This document shows, piece after piece, positions 16,074 to 26,700 of a stretch of 42,187 bases of DNA. The notes under the pieces were generated by a model, which made no database searches, was not told the origin of the DNA, and was given only the letters and a program-made list of their open reading frames with translations. The position numbers and the translations under genes were made by a program. Positions within the stretch are counted from its first letter, which is position 1. Each line of letters starts with the position of its first letter. The DNA is from Deltaproteobacteria bacterium. GTDB taxonomy: Bacteria > Desulfobacterota > Desulfobacteria > Desulfobacterales > Desulfatirhabdiaceae. The DNA is taken from positions 1 through 42,187 of the forward strand of contig JACRBZ010000088.1 in NCBI GenBank assembly GCA_016219185.1. The letters are read 5' to 3'.

Positions 16074-16562
16074 TTATGGCGCCCGCCACCCCATGATCGG
16101 CACCGTACTGATACTGTTCTTCGGACTACCCGCGATAATCCGATCGCTATACGCCACGTAGACCAGCACATTGCGCTCGCGATCAAAGAAACGCACGACT
16201 TGAAGCTTCTTGAACACGAGGCTGCGTTTCTCGTCGAAGACCCGCTCGCCGTCCTTTAGCTCACCGATGATCTTGATCGGGCCGACCTGACGGCAGGCGA
16301 TACTGGCATCACTCGTATCCTCGGCAACACCCAGTTCGCCCTTCACCCCTCCTGTTTGCGCACGGGAGATATGACAGGCGACGCCCTGAACTTTGGGGTC
16401 GTCGAAGCCGTCAATCACGATCTTGTCGTTTGGCCCGAGCCAGCGAAACTGCGTGCTGACCGACCCGGTCGTGCCGCGTTCGGGGCGACTGAATACCCAC
16501 CATCCGAAGATCACAACGACCAAAAGGATCCCTCCGCCAATCATAATTCCGATTTTTTTCAT
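16074..16562 (-). CDS. creA: CreA family protein
   Basis: The product is 162 residues with one N-terminal hydrophobic segment (about 5-25, GIMIGGGILLVVVIFGWWVF) that anchors or exports it. The remainder matches the CreA family: IVIDGFDDPKVQGVACHISR, a paired Cys in DASIACRQVGPI, and the VFKKLQVVRFFDRERNVLVYVAYSD and IAGSPKNSISTVPI stretches. The function is unknown; E. coli CreA is encoded next to the CreBCD system but is not a regulator by sequence. GAAAGG precedes the ATG. This start region is nearly duplicated at 29996-30027. It is last in the apparent ndvB-hlyIII-ydbH-ydbL-creA run, 77 bases after ydbL. Confidence 0.92.
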   Translation of the reverse strand: MKKIGIMIGGGILLVVVIFGWWVFSRPERGTTGSVSTQFRWLGPNDKIVIDGFDDPKVQGVACHISRAQTGGVKGELGVAEDTSDASIACRQVGPIKIIGELKDGERVFDEKRSLVFKKLQVVRFFDRERNVLVYVAYSDRIIAGSPKNSISTVPIMGWRAP

Positions 16563-16580
16563 GATGATTTGCCTTTCTTG
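16549..16580. repeat. Near-duplicate 32-base segment, copy 1 (second copy 29996-30027)
   Basis: These 32 bases span the first codons and ribosome binding site of creA and match 29996-30027 at 30 of 32 positions in the same orientation. At the second site the same start signal opens a short in-frame extension ahead of a CsbD-like gene. A fragmentary duplication or recombination between the two loci is the simplest explanation. Confidence 0.8.
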
Positions 16581-16639
16581 TGTTTTGCACCTCTTCTCAA
16601 CTAACGCCCGGCCTTTTCACAATTGCCTCGCTTTGGGTA

Positions 16640-17185
16640 CTAACGCAAAGGCTTCTGCCACTCTTTGGCAAATATCTCCGCGATTCGGTCGATCTGACCG
16701 GGGTCAATCTTCAGGGCTTTTGCCACTTCCGCGTACAGCGTTCTGCGATCGCTGTTTTCGGCATCCACGAGACCGTTGAGATCCCTTTTCTCCTTAAGAC
16801 TCAGCCCGTCGGCATCCACTGCCGTGAGGTAACCGTTGGCCCCTTCTTTCAGGGCGCCTTTCTGGTAGTAGGGTGTCAGTACCTGAAAACGGGCTTTCAT
16901 TTTTTCTCTCAGGGAGCGAATGGTTGGATTTGAAACGGTTGTCTCGCCATCGGCCCACGCACTGGCAGGCGCCAGGGCAAAACTGATCTTGTTAAAAATC
17001 CCTTGATGGTTCCTGGATTGGCCTCCAACTTTAGGCGGCTTGTTGCCCCGGATATCATCGACAATATCTCCGGCAACGGATTCAACCTTTTCGGCCGGGA
17101 AATAGATGTTAATGGTTACGCAGGCAAACAGGGTCAGCGCTCCGACTATCGCTGACGTCCACAAAAACAATTGTTTATTTTTCAT
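16640..17185 (-). CDS. ydbL: YdbL-like DUF1318 lipoprotein with a YnbE-like N-terminus
   Basis: The product is 181 residues. It begins with a signal peptide and a lipobox-like LTLFAC (Cys22), then TINIYFPAEKVESVAGDIVDDIRG, which resembles the short lipoprotein YnbE. After a linker of about 40 residues comes the DUF1318/YdbL domain (TIRSLREKMKARFQVLTPYYQKGALKE through GQIDRIAEIFAKEW). In E. coli, ydbH, ynbE and ydbL are adjacent separate genes whose YdbH-YnbE pair forms an envelope-spanning lipid-transport bridge, with YdbL as a modulator. Here the latter two appear fused, directly after ydbH (15-base gap). AAGGAGG precedes the ATG. Confidence 0.88.
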   Translation of the reverse strand: MKNKQLFLWTSAIVGALTLFACVTINIYFPAEKVESVAGDIVDDIRGNKPPKVGGQSRNHQGIFNKISFALAPASAWADGETTVSNPTIRSLREKMKARFQVLTPYYQKGALKEGANGYLTAVDADGLSLKEKRDLNGLVDAENSDRRTLYAEVAKALKIDPGQIDRIAEIFAKEWQKPLR

Positions 17186-17200
17186 ATGCGCCTCCTTGGG

Positions 17201-19984
17201 TTATTCGACAACTACCTCGCCCTTGTGGGTGATCCTTAGGATCCTTTTCACCATGTCCTTGAAGCTGATACGGTTATCCGGATTTTGATTTACAATGTTT
17301 ACCCCCGAAAAGCTACGCCTTTTGACAAGATACTCCGTGCCGTCTTCCCGGATGGTACCGTTGACCGTGAACATATCGTTTTCAAGGCTGGCTCGTATGC
17401 CGATCTTTTCATAAGTAAATTTTTTAAAAACGGATGCAAAGGCACCCGCCAATCCCACGAATGGGCTCTGTCCCCCACCGATCTGCGCAATGTTGTCTAC
17501 GGCTTGAATACTGATGGTTTGGGGAACTCCTTTTTTTGGAACCGTTTCCAGGAAAAGAACAAATTTCTGGGGCTGTCCGTAGGCAATCTCAAAATCGTTG
17601 ATGCACCCCTTCAAAACACCCTCAATCTTTCCAAATCCGGTGTCTTTGGTCATTTCGGTCAACCGAAGATCATCCCAGTGTGCATTGAGCTTTAAAACCG
17701 GCGTGGATGTCAAGACCCCCGAAGCACCCAAATCGGATACAATCATCTTGCCGCCGAATACCTCGGCCGCGATTTCCCCCTGGCTGGTCACCGTGTTTCT
17801 TTCATATCTGACGGGATCCAGCATTCCGGTCAAGGTGCCCCGCGGGGGAAGCGCCATGAACCCGGACAGGAGGGGCCGCAGCTTAAGCCCTTCAAATGCC
17901 AGGCGGGACTGGACGGTAATGTCCGGGGAGAAAATGTTATTAGCCTCCACGGGTCCCAGGCGTAAATCGCCGCCGGGTACGTGGATGACGGTCGGTGAAT
18001 CAACGGATATACGGTTTGGGCCCGCATCCAGAAGAAGGCTCAGCGATTGTTCCGGAAGCAAAGGCAGGGTAACGGATTGAACCTCCAGCTTGCCTTTGTG
18101 CGCATCGACAGGGGTTTGGGCCGATCCGGTCCGGTACCAGACCGGCAGATCGAGGTGAATGCCCTTTAATGAAGCCCCCCTGTCCGGCAAGGCGAGGTTG
18201 CCTTCGCGCCACTTGATTCGCCCCGTAACCTGCCGAGAATTTTCAAATTCTTTTATTCTGAATTCGGCGGAAACGGTTCCTCCGGTCTCAAGGGCAGCCA
18301 GCAAGGGCATTTCGGTCTTATAGGGCTCCTGCAACAGGAGCTGAAAAACCGGTTTTAAGGATATTTGCGGGACGTTCACCGCGAAATCGGCATCACATTC
18401 ACCTCCCTGGTTAAGGTAACCCTTGATTTCAAGGGGCAGGATATCCGTCAGGTCGAACTTGAACTCGGAAAGTTGCAGCAATTGTCGTGGAAACTGGTAA
18501 GTCCCTTTGCATGACGCGACAATGGGGTTTTTTACCAGATTCAGATAATAACGGTCATAAAGGGCTTCGCCGGTTTTGGCTTCAAAAAAAGCGGCAAAGG
18601 TCATGCTGGATCGATGTAAATCGACAACACCTTCGGCCCGGGTGGTGAGGGAGATGTTTTCTCCCGTCAGGCTCTCGGCCTTGTTCTTGAATGCCAGATC
18701 CGTGATAGACAGTTTTGCGTTCACCTGCCAGGGACCGGTATCCGGACCTTCAGCTTCGATTCGAATGGTATCCGCGGCTGAAAGATCCAAATCGGACGGG
18801 ACAAGCAGGTATGCCGCGGCGACATGGAGAATCGCGGTCTTTTCCCCTTGAAGCGTCAAATTGATCCGGCCGTCCTTCAGGCCAACGGCGAGCAGGATAT
18901 TTTTCAAGTCATACGTGTCGAATAGTACCTTCGGGAGCGCGATGGATCTTTTTTCCGTGTCAACGCGACCGTCCGGGATATGAAATTGAACAGCTTTAAT
19001 CAGGATGTCCCGTGTCCCGCTGTGAATCTTCGTTTGAGGGACCCGCAGGGTCGCATTCGTGATGTCGATGACGGGGTACCTGCTTAAAATACCTTCCGCC
19101 TTGAGATTGACACCCATAAGCGGCAGACGGCCACCTGTTTTTCCCAACAGGGCCAGGCCTTTGATATCAACTTCCAGATTTTCAGCAAGGAGATTTTTCC
19201 GAGCATGGCTGTAGACGATTTTTGATTGCACGCCCATCCTTTGGATTTCCAGCCCGGCATCCTGAAGTTGGATGTCTTCGGCCTGGAGCGTACCGCTGAA
19301 TTTGAGATCATTCATGTCCAGCGCATTCGCGCTGAAAATATTCACATTTGGTGCTGTAAGCTGCATATCACGGGAAGCATTTTTAACGTCCAAGGCAAAT
19401 GATAAAAATAGCGGTTTGTCGGCACCGGCCCTGGCATGGATTTGATTAACCTGAATGGTTTGATCCTCCCAAGATGCCGACATCTGGCCGTCAAGAATCT
19501 CTCCTGACTGAAATACGATGTCTCTGAAAAGAAAGATTCCGACAAGTCCCTGAACCATCCGGGCCGCAAAAGAAGCACCTTTTTCCTCAGGCAGAATAGC
19601 GTGCAACGCGAAGTTCGCGGAGATGCCGTTTATCTGTATGTTTTCCAGGATAAGGGCTCTGTGACCCCATGGCCCCCCAAGGGCCAAATCCGCCCGGATG
19701 AAAGGAAGCGCCATTGAGAAGGCCCGCTGCGGTCCCGGAGTTTCAAAAACAACTCCCCCAGCCTCGATAGCCCCGGTTCGCAAAGACCAGGAGAGGCTTT
19801 CCATGGTGCAGGAAGACCCGGTAGCGGCAGAGAGCGACCCTTCCATTATCGACTTGATGCGTTCAGGATGATAGTAGAGATAAAGGCAAATGATGGAGAG
19901 CATAATCGCGATACAACATAGAAAGATGCCTGAAATATAGGCAATTTTCTTGACAGGCTTTACAAATGTCCGGTTCAGGCTCAC
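17201..19984 (-). CDS. ydbH: YdbH-family AsmA-like intermembrane transport protein
   Basis: The protein has 927 residues: an N-terminal inner-membrane anchor (about 12-36, IAYISGIFLCCIAIMLSIICLYLYY), then a very long beta-rich, repeat-poor periplasmic region with AsmA/TamB-like character, ending with the family tail (TEYLVKRRSFSGVNIVNQNP). YdbH proteins are bridge-like lipid conduits between inner and outer membrane, redundant in E. coli with TamB and YhdP. The frame opens with GTG at 19984 and has no clear ribosome binding site, so the start is less certain than the rest. The neighbour ydbL/ynbE supports the assignment, as does the envelope gene ndvB upstream. Confidence 0.87.
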   Translation of the reverse strand: MSLNRTFVKPVKKIAYISGIFLCCIAIMLSIICLYLYYHPERIKSIMEGSLSAATGSSCTMESLSWSLRTGAIEAGGVVFETPGPQRAFSMALPFIRADLALGGPWGHRALILENIQINGISANFALHAILPEEKGASFAARMVQGLVGIFLFRDIVFQSGEILDGQMSASWEDQTIQVNQIHARAGADKPLFLSFALDVKNASRDMQLTAPNVNIFSANALDMNDLKFSGTLQAEDIQLQDAGLEIQRMGVQSKIVYSHARKNLLAENLEVDIKGLALLGKTGGRLPLMGVNLKAEGILSRYPVIDITNATLRVPQTKIHSGTRDILIKAVQFHIPDGRVDTEKRSIALPKVLFDTYDLKNILLAVGLKDGRINLTLQGEKTAILHVAAAYLLVPSDLDLSAADTIRIEAEGPDTGPWQVNAKLSITDLAFKNKAESLTGENISLTTRAEGVVDLHRSSMTFAAFFEAKTGEALYDRYYLNLVKNPIVASCKGTYQFPRQLLQLSEFKFDLTDILPLEIKGYLNQGGECDADFAVNVPQISLKPVFQLLLQEPYKTEMPLLAALETGGTVSAEFRIKEFENSRQVTGRIKWREGNLALPDRGASLKGIHLDLPVWYRTGSAQTPVDAHKGKLEVQSVTLPLLPEQSLSLLLDAGPNRISVDSPTVIHVPGGDLRLGPVEANNIFSPDITVQSRLAFEGLKLRPLLSGFMALPPRGTLTGMLDPVRYERNTVTSQGEIAAEVFGGKMIVSDLGASGVLTSTPVLKLNAHWDDLRLTEMTKDTGFGKIEGVLKGCINDFEIAYGQPQKFVLFLETVPKKGVPQTISIQAVDNIAQIGGGQSPFVGLAGAFASVFKKFTYEKIGIRASLENDMFTVNGTIREDGTEYLVKRRSFSGVNIVNQNPDNRISFKDMVKRILRITHKGEVVVE

Positions 19985-20059
19985 TGGGCGTTCGTCATAT
20001 CGGGAGTAATGGGTTCATCGAAAATATCACGGTTTTCATTTTCACCAACAGATGCCGAT

Positions 20060-20716
20060 TTATGCGTGGGGCAACACATAAAAGTACACCGACATAAAAT
20101 GGCAGAAACTACCGGTTAAAACCAATAAATGGAATATGGCATGATTGAATTTTATTTTATCGATGCTGTATAAAATCGCACCCATCGTGTAGGATATGCC
20201 TCCTGCGAAAAGCCAAAACAACCCTTCCAAGGGCAAATGATGAATTAATGGTTTTATGGCTAAAACGATAATCCAGCCCATGAATACATACATGATCGTA
20301 GAAATAATATCATATTTGCCGGTAAAGAAAAGTTTCAAAATCAATCCGGTTAAAGCCAATCCCCAGGAAATGCCGAAAAACACCCAGCCGGTTGAGCCAT
20401 TCAGCGTGACAAGTGTGAAAGGAGTGTAAGTTCCGGCGATTAGAACATAAATAGATGCATGGTCAATGATATTCAACCTACTTCTCAGCATTGCGCTTTG
20501 GGTGCTGTGATAAAAAGTCGAAGCAGCATATAATAGCATTAAGCTGAATCCAAAAATGCTGAAACTGACAATATGCCACGCATCGCCGTACTGAATTGCC
20601 CGAACAACCAGAAGTACCAGAGCGACAATGCTTAAAACAAAACCGATGGCATGAGAAACAATGTTAATTTTTTCTTCCATCGGCGAATAGCATTTTATTC
20701 CCTTTTTATCTTTCAT
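20060..20716 (-). CDS. Hemolysin III / YqfA family membrane protein
   Basis: The 218-residue integral membrane protein has seven hydrophobic segments and the PAQR/HlyIII signatures: EEKINIVSHAIGFVLSIVAL at the start, YAASTFYHST in the middle, and the late FNHAIFHLLVLTGSFCHFMS, whose histidines form the presumed metal site. Bacterial members are linked to membrane stress and lipid homeostasis, but the biochemical activity is not settled. The ATG at 20716 lies 4 bases beyond the ndvB stop; GAGGTGG inside the ndvB end probably serves as its ribosome binding site. A longer frame back to 20827 would overlap ndvB and lacks family similarity. Confidence 0.93.
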   Translation of the reverse strand: MKDKKGIKCYSPMEEKINIVSHAIGFVLSIVALVLLVVRAIQYGDAWHIVSFSIFGFSLMLLYAASTFYHSTQSAMLRSRLNIIDHASIYVLIAGTYTPFTLVTLNGSTGWVFFGISWGLALTGLILKLFFTGKYDIISTIMYVFMGWIIVLAIKPLIHHLPLEGLFWLFAGGISYTMGAILYSIDKIKFNHAIFHLLVLTGSFCHFMSVYFYVLPHA

Positions 20717-20720
20717 GGGA

Positions 20721-23700
20721 TTACAGCGCCACCTCGATCTCATGTTCCCGACCATCATCAACCAGTTCGATGGCATTCCCCGGTTGCACCACTCCATCCA
20801 CCGTAACCGTAGCCGCTTCTTTTTCACCTGCCTGTTTTTGCGTCACCCGAATATGATAGATGGTTTCACGAAAGCGGTAGTGCACGGTGAAACCATCCCA
20901 ATGGGCGGGGAGACAGGGCGCAAAAGACAACTTGTCCACTTCCAGTCTGAGACCCAGGAGTGATTCCACGATCAGGCGGTACATCCATGCCGCGGATCCC
21001 GTGTACCACGTCCATCCACCCCGGCCAGTGTGCGGTGGAACTGCATAGACGTCGGCCGCGACAACGTAGGGCTCGACTTTGTATCTTTGAATTCCTTCCG
21101 CGGATTTTCCGTGGTTCACGGGGTTGATCATCGCGAGAAGCTCCCACGCGCGACGGCTGTCACCCAGTGCGGCAAAGGCCATGGCCGCCCAGATCGCACC
21201 GTGGGTATACTGACCTCCGTTTTCCCTCACGCCGGGAACATAGCCCTTTATGTAACCCGGATTCAAATTGGATTTATCAAAGGGGGGGTCCAAAAGCTGG
21301 ATCAGGGCATCGTCCCGGCGAACCAGAAATTTGTCCACCGCTTCCATTGCCATCCGCGAATGCCCGGCATCACCCGCACCCGAAAGAACAGACCAGCTTT
21401 GCGCGATGGAGTCAATCTGGCATTCCGGGCTCTCCGCCGAGCCAAGCGGGGTCCCGTCATCAAAGTAAGCCCGGCGGTACCAATCACCGTCCCAGCCGTG
21501 TTGTTCGATACTCCGGCGCAGCCTGTCAACCTCGCTTTCGCATTGTTTGCTAAAGACCAGGTCGCGACGCAGCCGCGCGATCCGGGAAAATCGGATAAGC
21601 ACGTCACATAAAAAGAACGCCAGCCACACACTCTCGCCTTTACCTTCCTGGCCCACGAGGTTCATGCCGTCGTTCCAGTCGCCGGAGCCGATCAGGGGAA
21701 GGCCGTGCTCGCCGGACGTCAGACCTCTGCGGATCGCCCGCACGCAATGATCATACAGGCTGACCGATTCCCCGGATCGGACGGGAAGCTCATAGTAAGA
21801 GTCCTCATCGGGATTGACCGGGCGACCCTTGATGAAGTAAATCGATTCGTCCAGTACCCCCGTGTCACCGGTACTTTGAACGTAGCGGCACGTTGCCAGC
21901 GGGAGCCAGAGGAAGTCATCGGAACAGTGGGTACGCACTCCCCTGCCCGTTGGCGGGTGCCACCAATGCTGAACATCTCCTTCGGAAAACTGACGGCCCG
22001 CGCAAAGGAGCAGGTGTTCGCGCACGAGTCGCGGCTCGGCATGGACGAGGCTCATCGTGTCCTGCAACTGATCGCGGAAACCGAAGGCGCCACCGGACTG
22101 GTAGTACCCGCTCCGTCCCCAGAGCCGGCAGGCAATCGTCTGGTACAAAAGCCAGCCATTGGCAAGGACATTGACGGATGGGTCGGGGGTTTCCACCTGG
22201 ACGGCGCCGAGCGTGTGACGCCAGTACTGCCAGACCGCTTCGAGCGCCTTTCGTGCTGCGCCGGAGTCGCAGAAACGACGCGCGAGACTTGCAGCGTCAT
22301 CGGCATCCCGCCCGGCACCGAGGGTGAAAATAATCTCCCGCTCTTCCCCGTCGTCGAGATCAATTGCCACATGAATGGCGGCGCAGGGATCGAGCGCGGC
22401 CCCCACCCTTCCGGAAAGGCGTGACCGGCCCATGGCGGCGGGGCGGGCGACTGTGCCATTGCGGCCAAGGAACTCGGTCCGGTCAGCGCTTACCGTCCGG
22501 GTCGCATGATCCACGTTAAAGAAGGCAACTCGATTACCGAATTCGGCATTATAGGGGTTGTGCGCAAAGAGCGCGCCGCTTTGAGGGTCCACCTCGGAAA
22601 CGACGTGCATCACTGTCTTGGGACGCACATCCCCCAGCACCCACTCCGCGTATCCGCTCACTGAGAGCCGTCGCGGACGGCCGGATTGGTTGCGCACCTT
22701 GAACACCGTAAACTTGACGGGAGCGTCCATGGCCACGTACACCCATGCCTCCGAGCTGATGCCGCGCTCCGTGTGCTCGAAAACGGTGTAACCGAATCCG
22801 TGCCGGGTGACGTAAGGCGTGGCGCCCCTGGCGGGATGCGGCATGGGAGACCAGAAATGGCCGCGCTCCTCGTCGCGAAGGTAAAATGCCTCTCCGCCGG
22901 AATCACTGACCGGATCATTATGCCAGGGGGTGAGGCGGAATTCGTGGGCATTCTCGCTCCACGTATAGGCAGATCCGGTTTCCGAGACGACGGTACCAAA
23001 GTTTGGATTGGCAAGCACATTGACCCATGGTGCCGGCGTCACCTTTCCGCCACCGGTTGAAATGACGTATTCACGGCCGTCAGGGGTAAATCCCCCGGTT
23101 CCGTTAAAGAACATCAGGTCCTCACGGGGCATGACCGCGACCGTGGGCGGGAGAGGGCGTGAGGTGCGGGTCACCACAAGAGCCGGGATTATCGGCCCCA
23201 CGGGACCGTTGCGTTCCATTTGTTCCGCAAGCGTTCCCCGGCTGTCGCTGATGACGGCGCGAGCCACCGCCTGGAAGAGGACGCGGTCTTCCTCCGATAT
23301 CTGCTCGGCGTGCCTCACGAAAATACCACCGGGTCGATCCGTCAGGTTGACCTCAACGCCGGCGGCAATGAGCCCCATGATCTGGTCGTACAGAACTTGC
23401 CGGTAGCCGGCATGATCTTCGTTCCAGATCACCAGGTCAACTGCCAGTCCCTTGAGACGCCAGTATGCATGGGCCTGGATGAGCTGGCGCACCAGCGTGA
23501 TATTCGCCTGATCTTCAATCCGAAGCAGCACGATCGGCAGATCGCCGGAGATGGAGTAGCCCCATAAGCCGGATTGACCCCGGAGATTCTTTAAGAGGAG
23601 GCTGGAACCGGCGCGAAGCGCGGAATTTGCGTAGAGAACGGAGGCTGCCAGTCGCCCGTAGAGTTGTGCATCGGCTTCCGTCGCGTTGATTTGTTGCAGA

Positions 23701-26700
23701 AGCACCTGGCTATGGGTCCATGCCAGCTCAAAAACACGGTCGGCGAAATACCGGTCCTGGTATTTCCCCACAAGGCCCGCACAGACATCGCGGGTTTCGC
23801 CGGCGCCGGTGACGACATTGACAATTGCCGATGTTTCCGGTTCGAGGGTTATTTGACACCGGATGGCCACGATCGGATCAAGGACCGGCCCTTCACTACC
23901 GGACAGAGGGGATAGACTGCGCATTGCTTCAGGAGCAGCCAGTGTGGCCCCTCGGCCGATAAACCGCAACCGGTCGGTCTCATAGGACATCTCGCCCATG
24001 TTTGCACCGTGCACCGCCATTGCGTGAAACATCCACGGAGGCTGCTCGTCACTGGAACGGGGCCGACGGGTTGCCATGATCGCTCCCTGGCGCCCGAGGA
24101 TCTCGGTTTGAACGAAGAGATTGCTGAAAGCAGGATGGAGCGCGTCGGAAGCCGGCGATGCCAGGACAACTTCCGCGTAACTGGTGACCTCGATGGTTCT
24201 TCGCATCTTCGATCTGTTGGTAATGGTGATCCGGCGCAGTTCAATATCATCCTCGGGTGAAACAGCGATCTCCGTATGGGTATCGAAATCCTCGTCCCGA
24301 CGGCGGAACTCCGCCCGGCCTTCGGAGAATATGGCTTCGTACCGCTTGGACGGCTTAAGCGCCGGCTGGTACGCCGTTGACCAGAAGACACCGCTCGACA
24401 CGTCACGGATATAGCAGAAGGCTCCCCAATTGTCACAGGTGCTGTCTTCACGCCAGCGCGTCACCGCCATGTCTTTCCAGCGGCTGTAACCACCGCCTGC
24501 GTTGGTGATCATGACATGATACCTTCCGTTGGACAGGAGCTGCACCTCCGGCACGGGCGTATCGGGGGTCGTGAAGACACGGATCGGCTTCTCTTCCAAG
24601 GGAAGCGAGGCCTTATGTACCTCGGAGAGAGTTGCCGAGTGAAAGGCCGTGGCCTTCGGCAGCCGCTCCTGAAGCAACAGCACGGTCGCCTGGAACATGG
24701 GATCCGACTCGAACCGTTTCTGCATGGGACGCTCAAGCAGCAGATAGACGAAGGATAGAAGGCTCATACCCTGATGGTGGGCCATGAAGGATCGCACCAC
24801 GGCGCTCGACTGGCCGCGGGCCAGGTGGGTTGGGGTGTAGTCGATGGCCTCATAGAAACCGTACTTCCCTTGAAAACCATGAGAAGCCAAATCCTCAAGA
24901 TTCCGGCAGGCTTCCTCGGGCGCCACCATGAGTGCCAATGCCGAGGCGTAGGGTGCAACGACCAGCTCCGCGGCAAGCCCGCGCTTGAGACCCAGACCGG
25001 GCACGCCAAAGGCTTTATACTGATAGTTGAGATGGCTATCGATCATGTTGTAGCTCGATTCTGAAATCCCCCACGGCACGCCGCGCTTCTTTCCATAATC
25101 AATCTGCCTGGCCACGGCAGCCTTGCAAGTCTGGTCGAGAAGCGTCTGTTCATAGGTCGGCATCACCAGCAGAGGCATCAGATATTCAAACATGGAGCCG
25201 CTCCAGGAAAGGAGAATCGGTTCTCCGCCCGCTATGGTAAGCAGACGCCCTAGGGCAAACCAGCTTTCCTGCGGGAGTTGTCCCTGTGCAATGGCGACGA
25301 AACCGCAAAGTCTTGCTTCCGAAGCCAGCAAATCATAGAAACTCTCATCCCTCCGGCCTTCACTGACATTATAACCGATGGATAGGAGATGGCGCGTCCC
25401 GTCGTACAGGAAAGCATATTCCATGTTGTTGGCAAGTTCCCCGGCGTGGCGCGCAAGGTCTTCGAGAATGGCAATTCTTTCCCTCGCACGGCGGCTTGAC
25501 GCAATGATGAGTCCTCTGAGATTGTCAAGCTGTTTGAGGCCTCTAAGATTATCAAGTTGTTGTTCTCCTTTAGGCTCCACGTATAACCGCCGCCTTTCCC
25601 CGATGAGGGGCAGCACGTCATCGTCGAGACAGGCCAACTGGCGCAGCGTTGGAATTTCCCTGAGACAGGGGAATTCCGCTATGCTCTGCGCCATGGTTTG
25701 ATCCGGGGGCAATGGCCCAGCCCAGGGCGCAAGCACGGTCAGCTCATCAACGGCAGCCTGGCACTGTTCCGCAAGGGACCGCGCCCACCCCATCGCCTCG
25801 CTCTTAGGGGCAGACTCAAAGCTACGGACCACCTCTCTCGCGGATATTGTCAGCCGCTCCAGGCAATTCCTCACAGCCCAAAGTGTTCCGTCCGGCGGGG
25901 AAGATTTCAACGACTCCATGTCCCTTGTGAATTGCGATAGTTCCGCGGGTATGCTCCCTCCCGCAACATCCATGAGGATCATCGTTGTGTCGGCAAGGCC
26001 ATCAAACAGACGTCTTCCCAGCAGCTTCTCGTCCGGGAGCGCGAGCAATCCCGCCCGCAAGGTCAGAAGACTTGCGGCTAGGTTTCCGCTGTCCACCGAC
26101 GAAACATACATGGGCAGCAACGGCTTGAGGGATTGCGTATCGTACCAGTTGTAAAAGTGGCCACGGTACCGCTCCAGCGCATCCATTGTTCGGAGGGTCT
26201 TCGCCGTGCGATCCAAGAAACGGCCAACTGAACTATAGCCGAAGTCACAGGCCGCCAGATCCGAGAGAAGCGACAGTCCCATATTGGTAGGGGATGTGCG
26301 GTGCGCCACCACCGCAAGCGGCTCTTCCTGATAATTATCGGGAGGCAGCCAATGATCGTCGGGGCCGACGAAGGTCTCGAAAAAAGCCCAGGTCCTTCGG
26401 GAAAGCTTTCTCAAAAAAACGATCTGATCCTCGGCAAGTCGTGCGCTCCGGGGACCGATGGGCTTGCTGATCCACCAGGTGATGTAGGGAGAGGCGAACC
26501 AGAGGCTCAATATCGGCAGGGCTACAAGCAGGGCTGTCGGCCGTGCAAAAACGAGATAGCCCGCTGCGGCCATGGCAATGACCGGTGCAATCCACATGCT
26601 CCGGTAAGACCCGGCAAGGTCTGTCCGGCTCGTGCGAGCGACTTCACCCGGCGGGTTCCATTCGAGAAGACCCCTTCCTGAAACCAACATGAGCCATACG

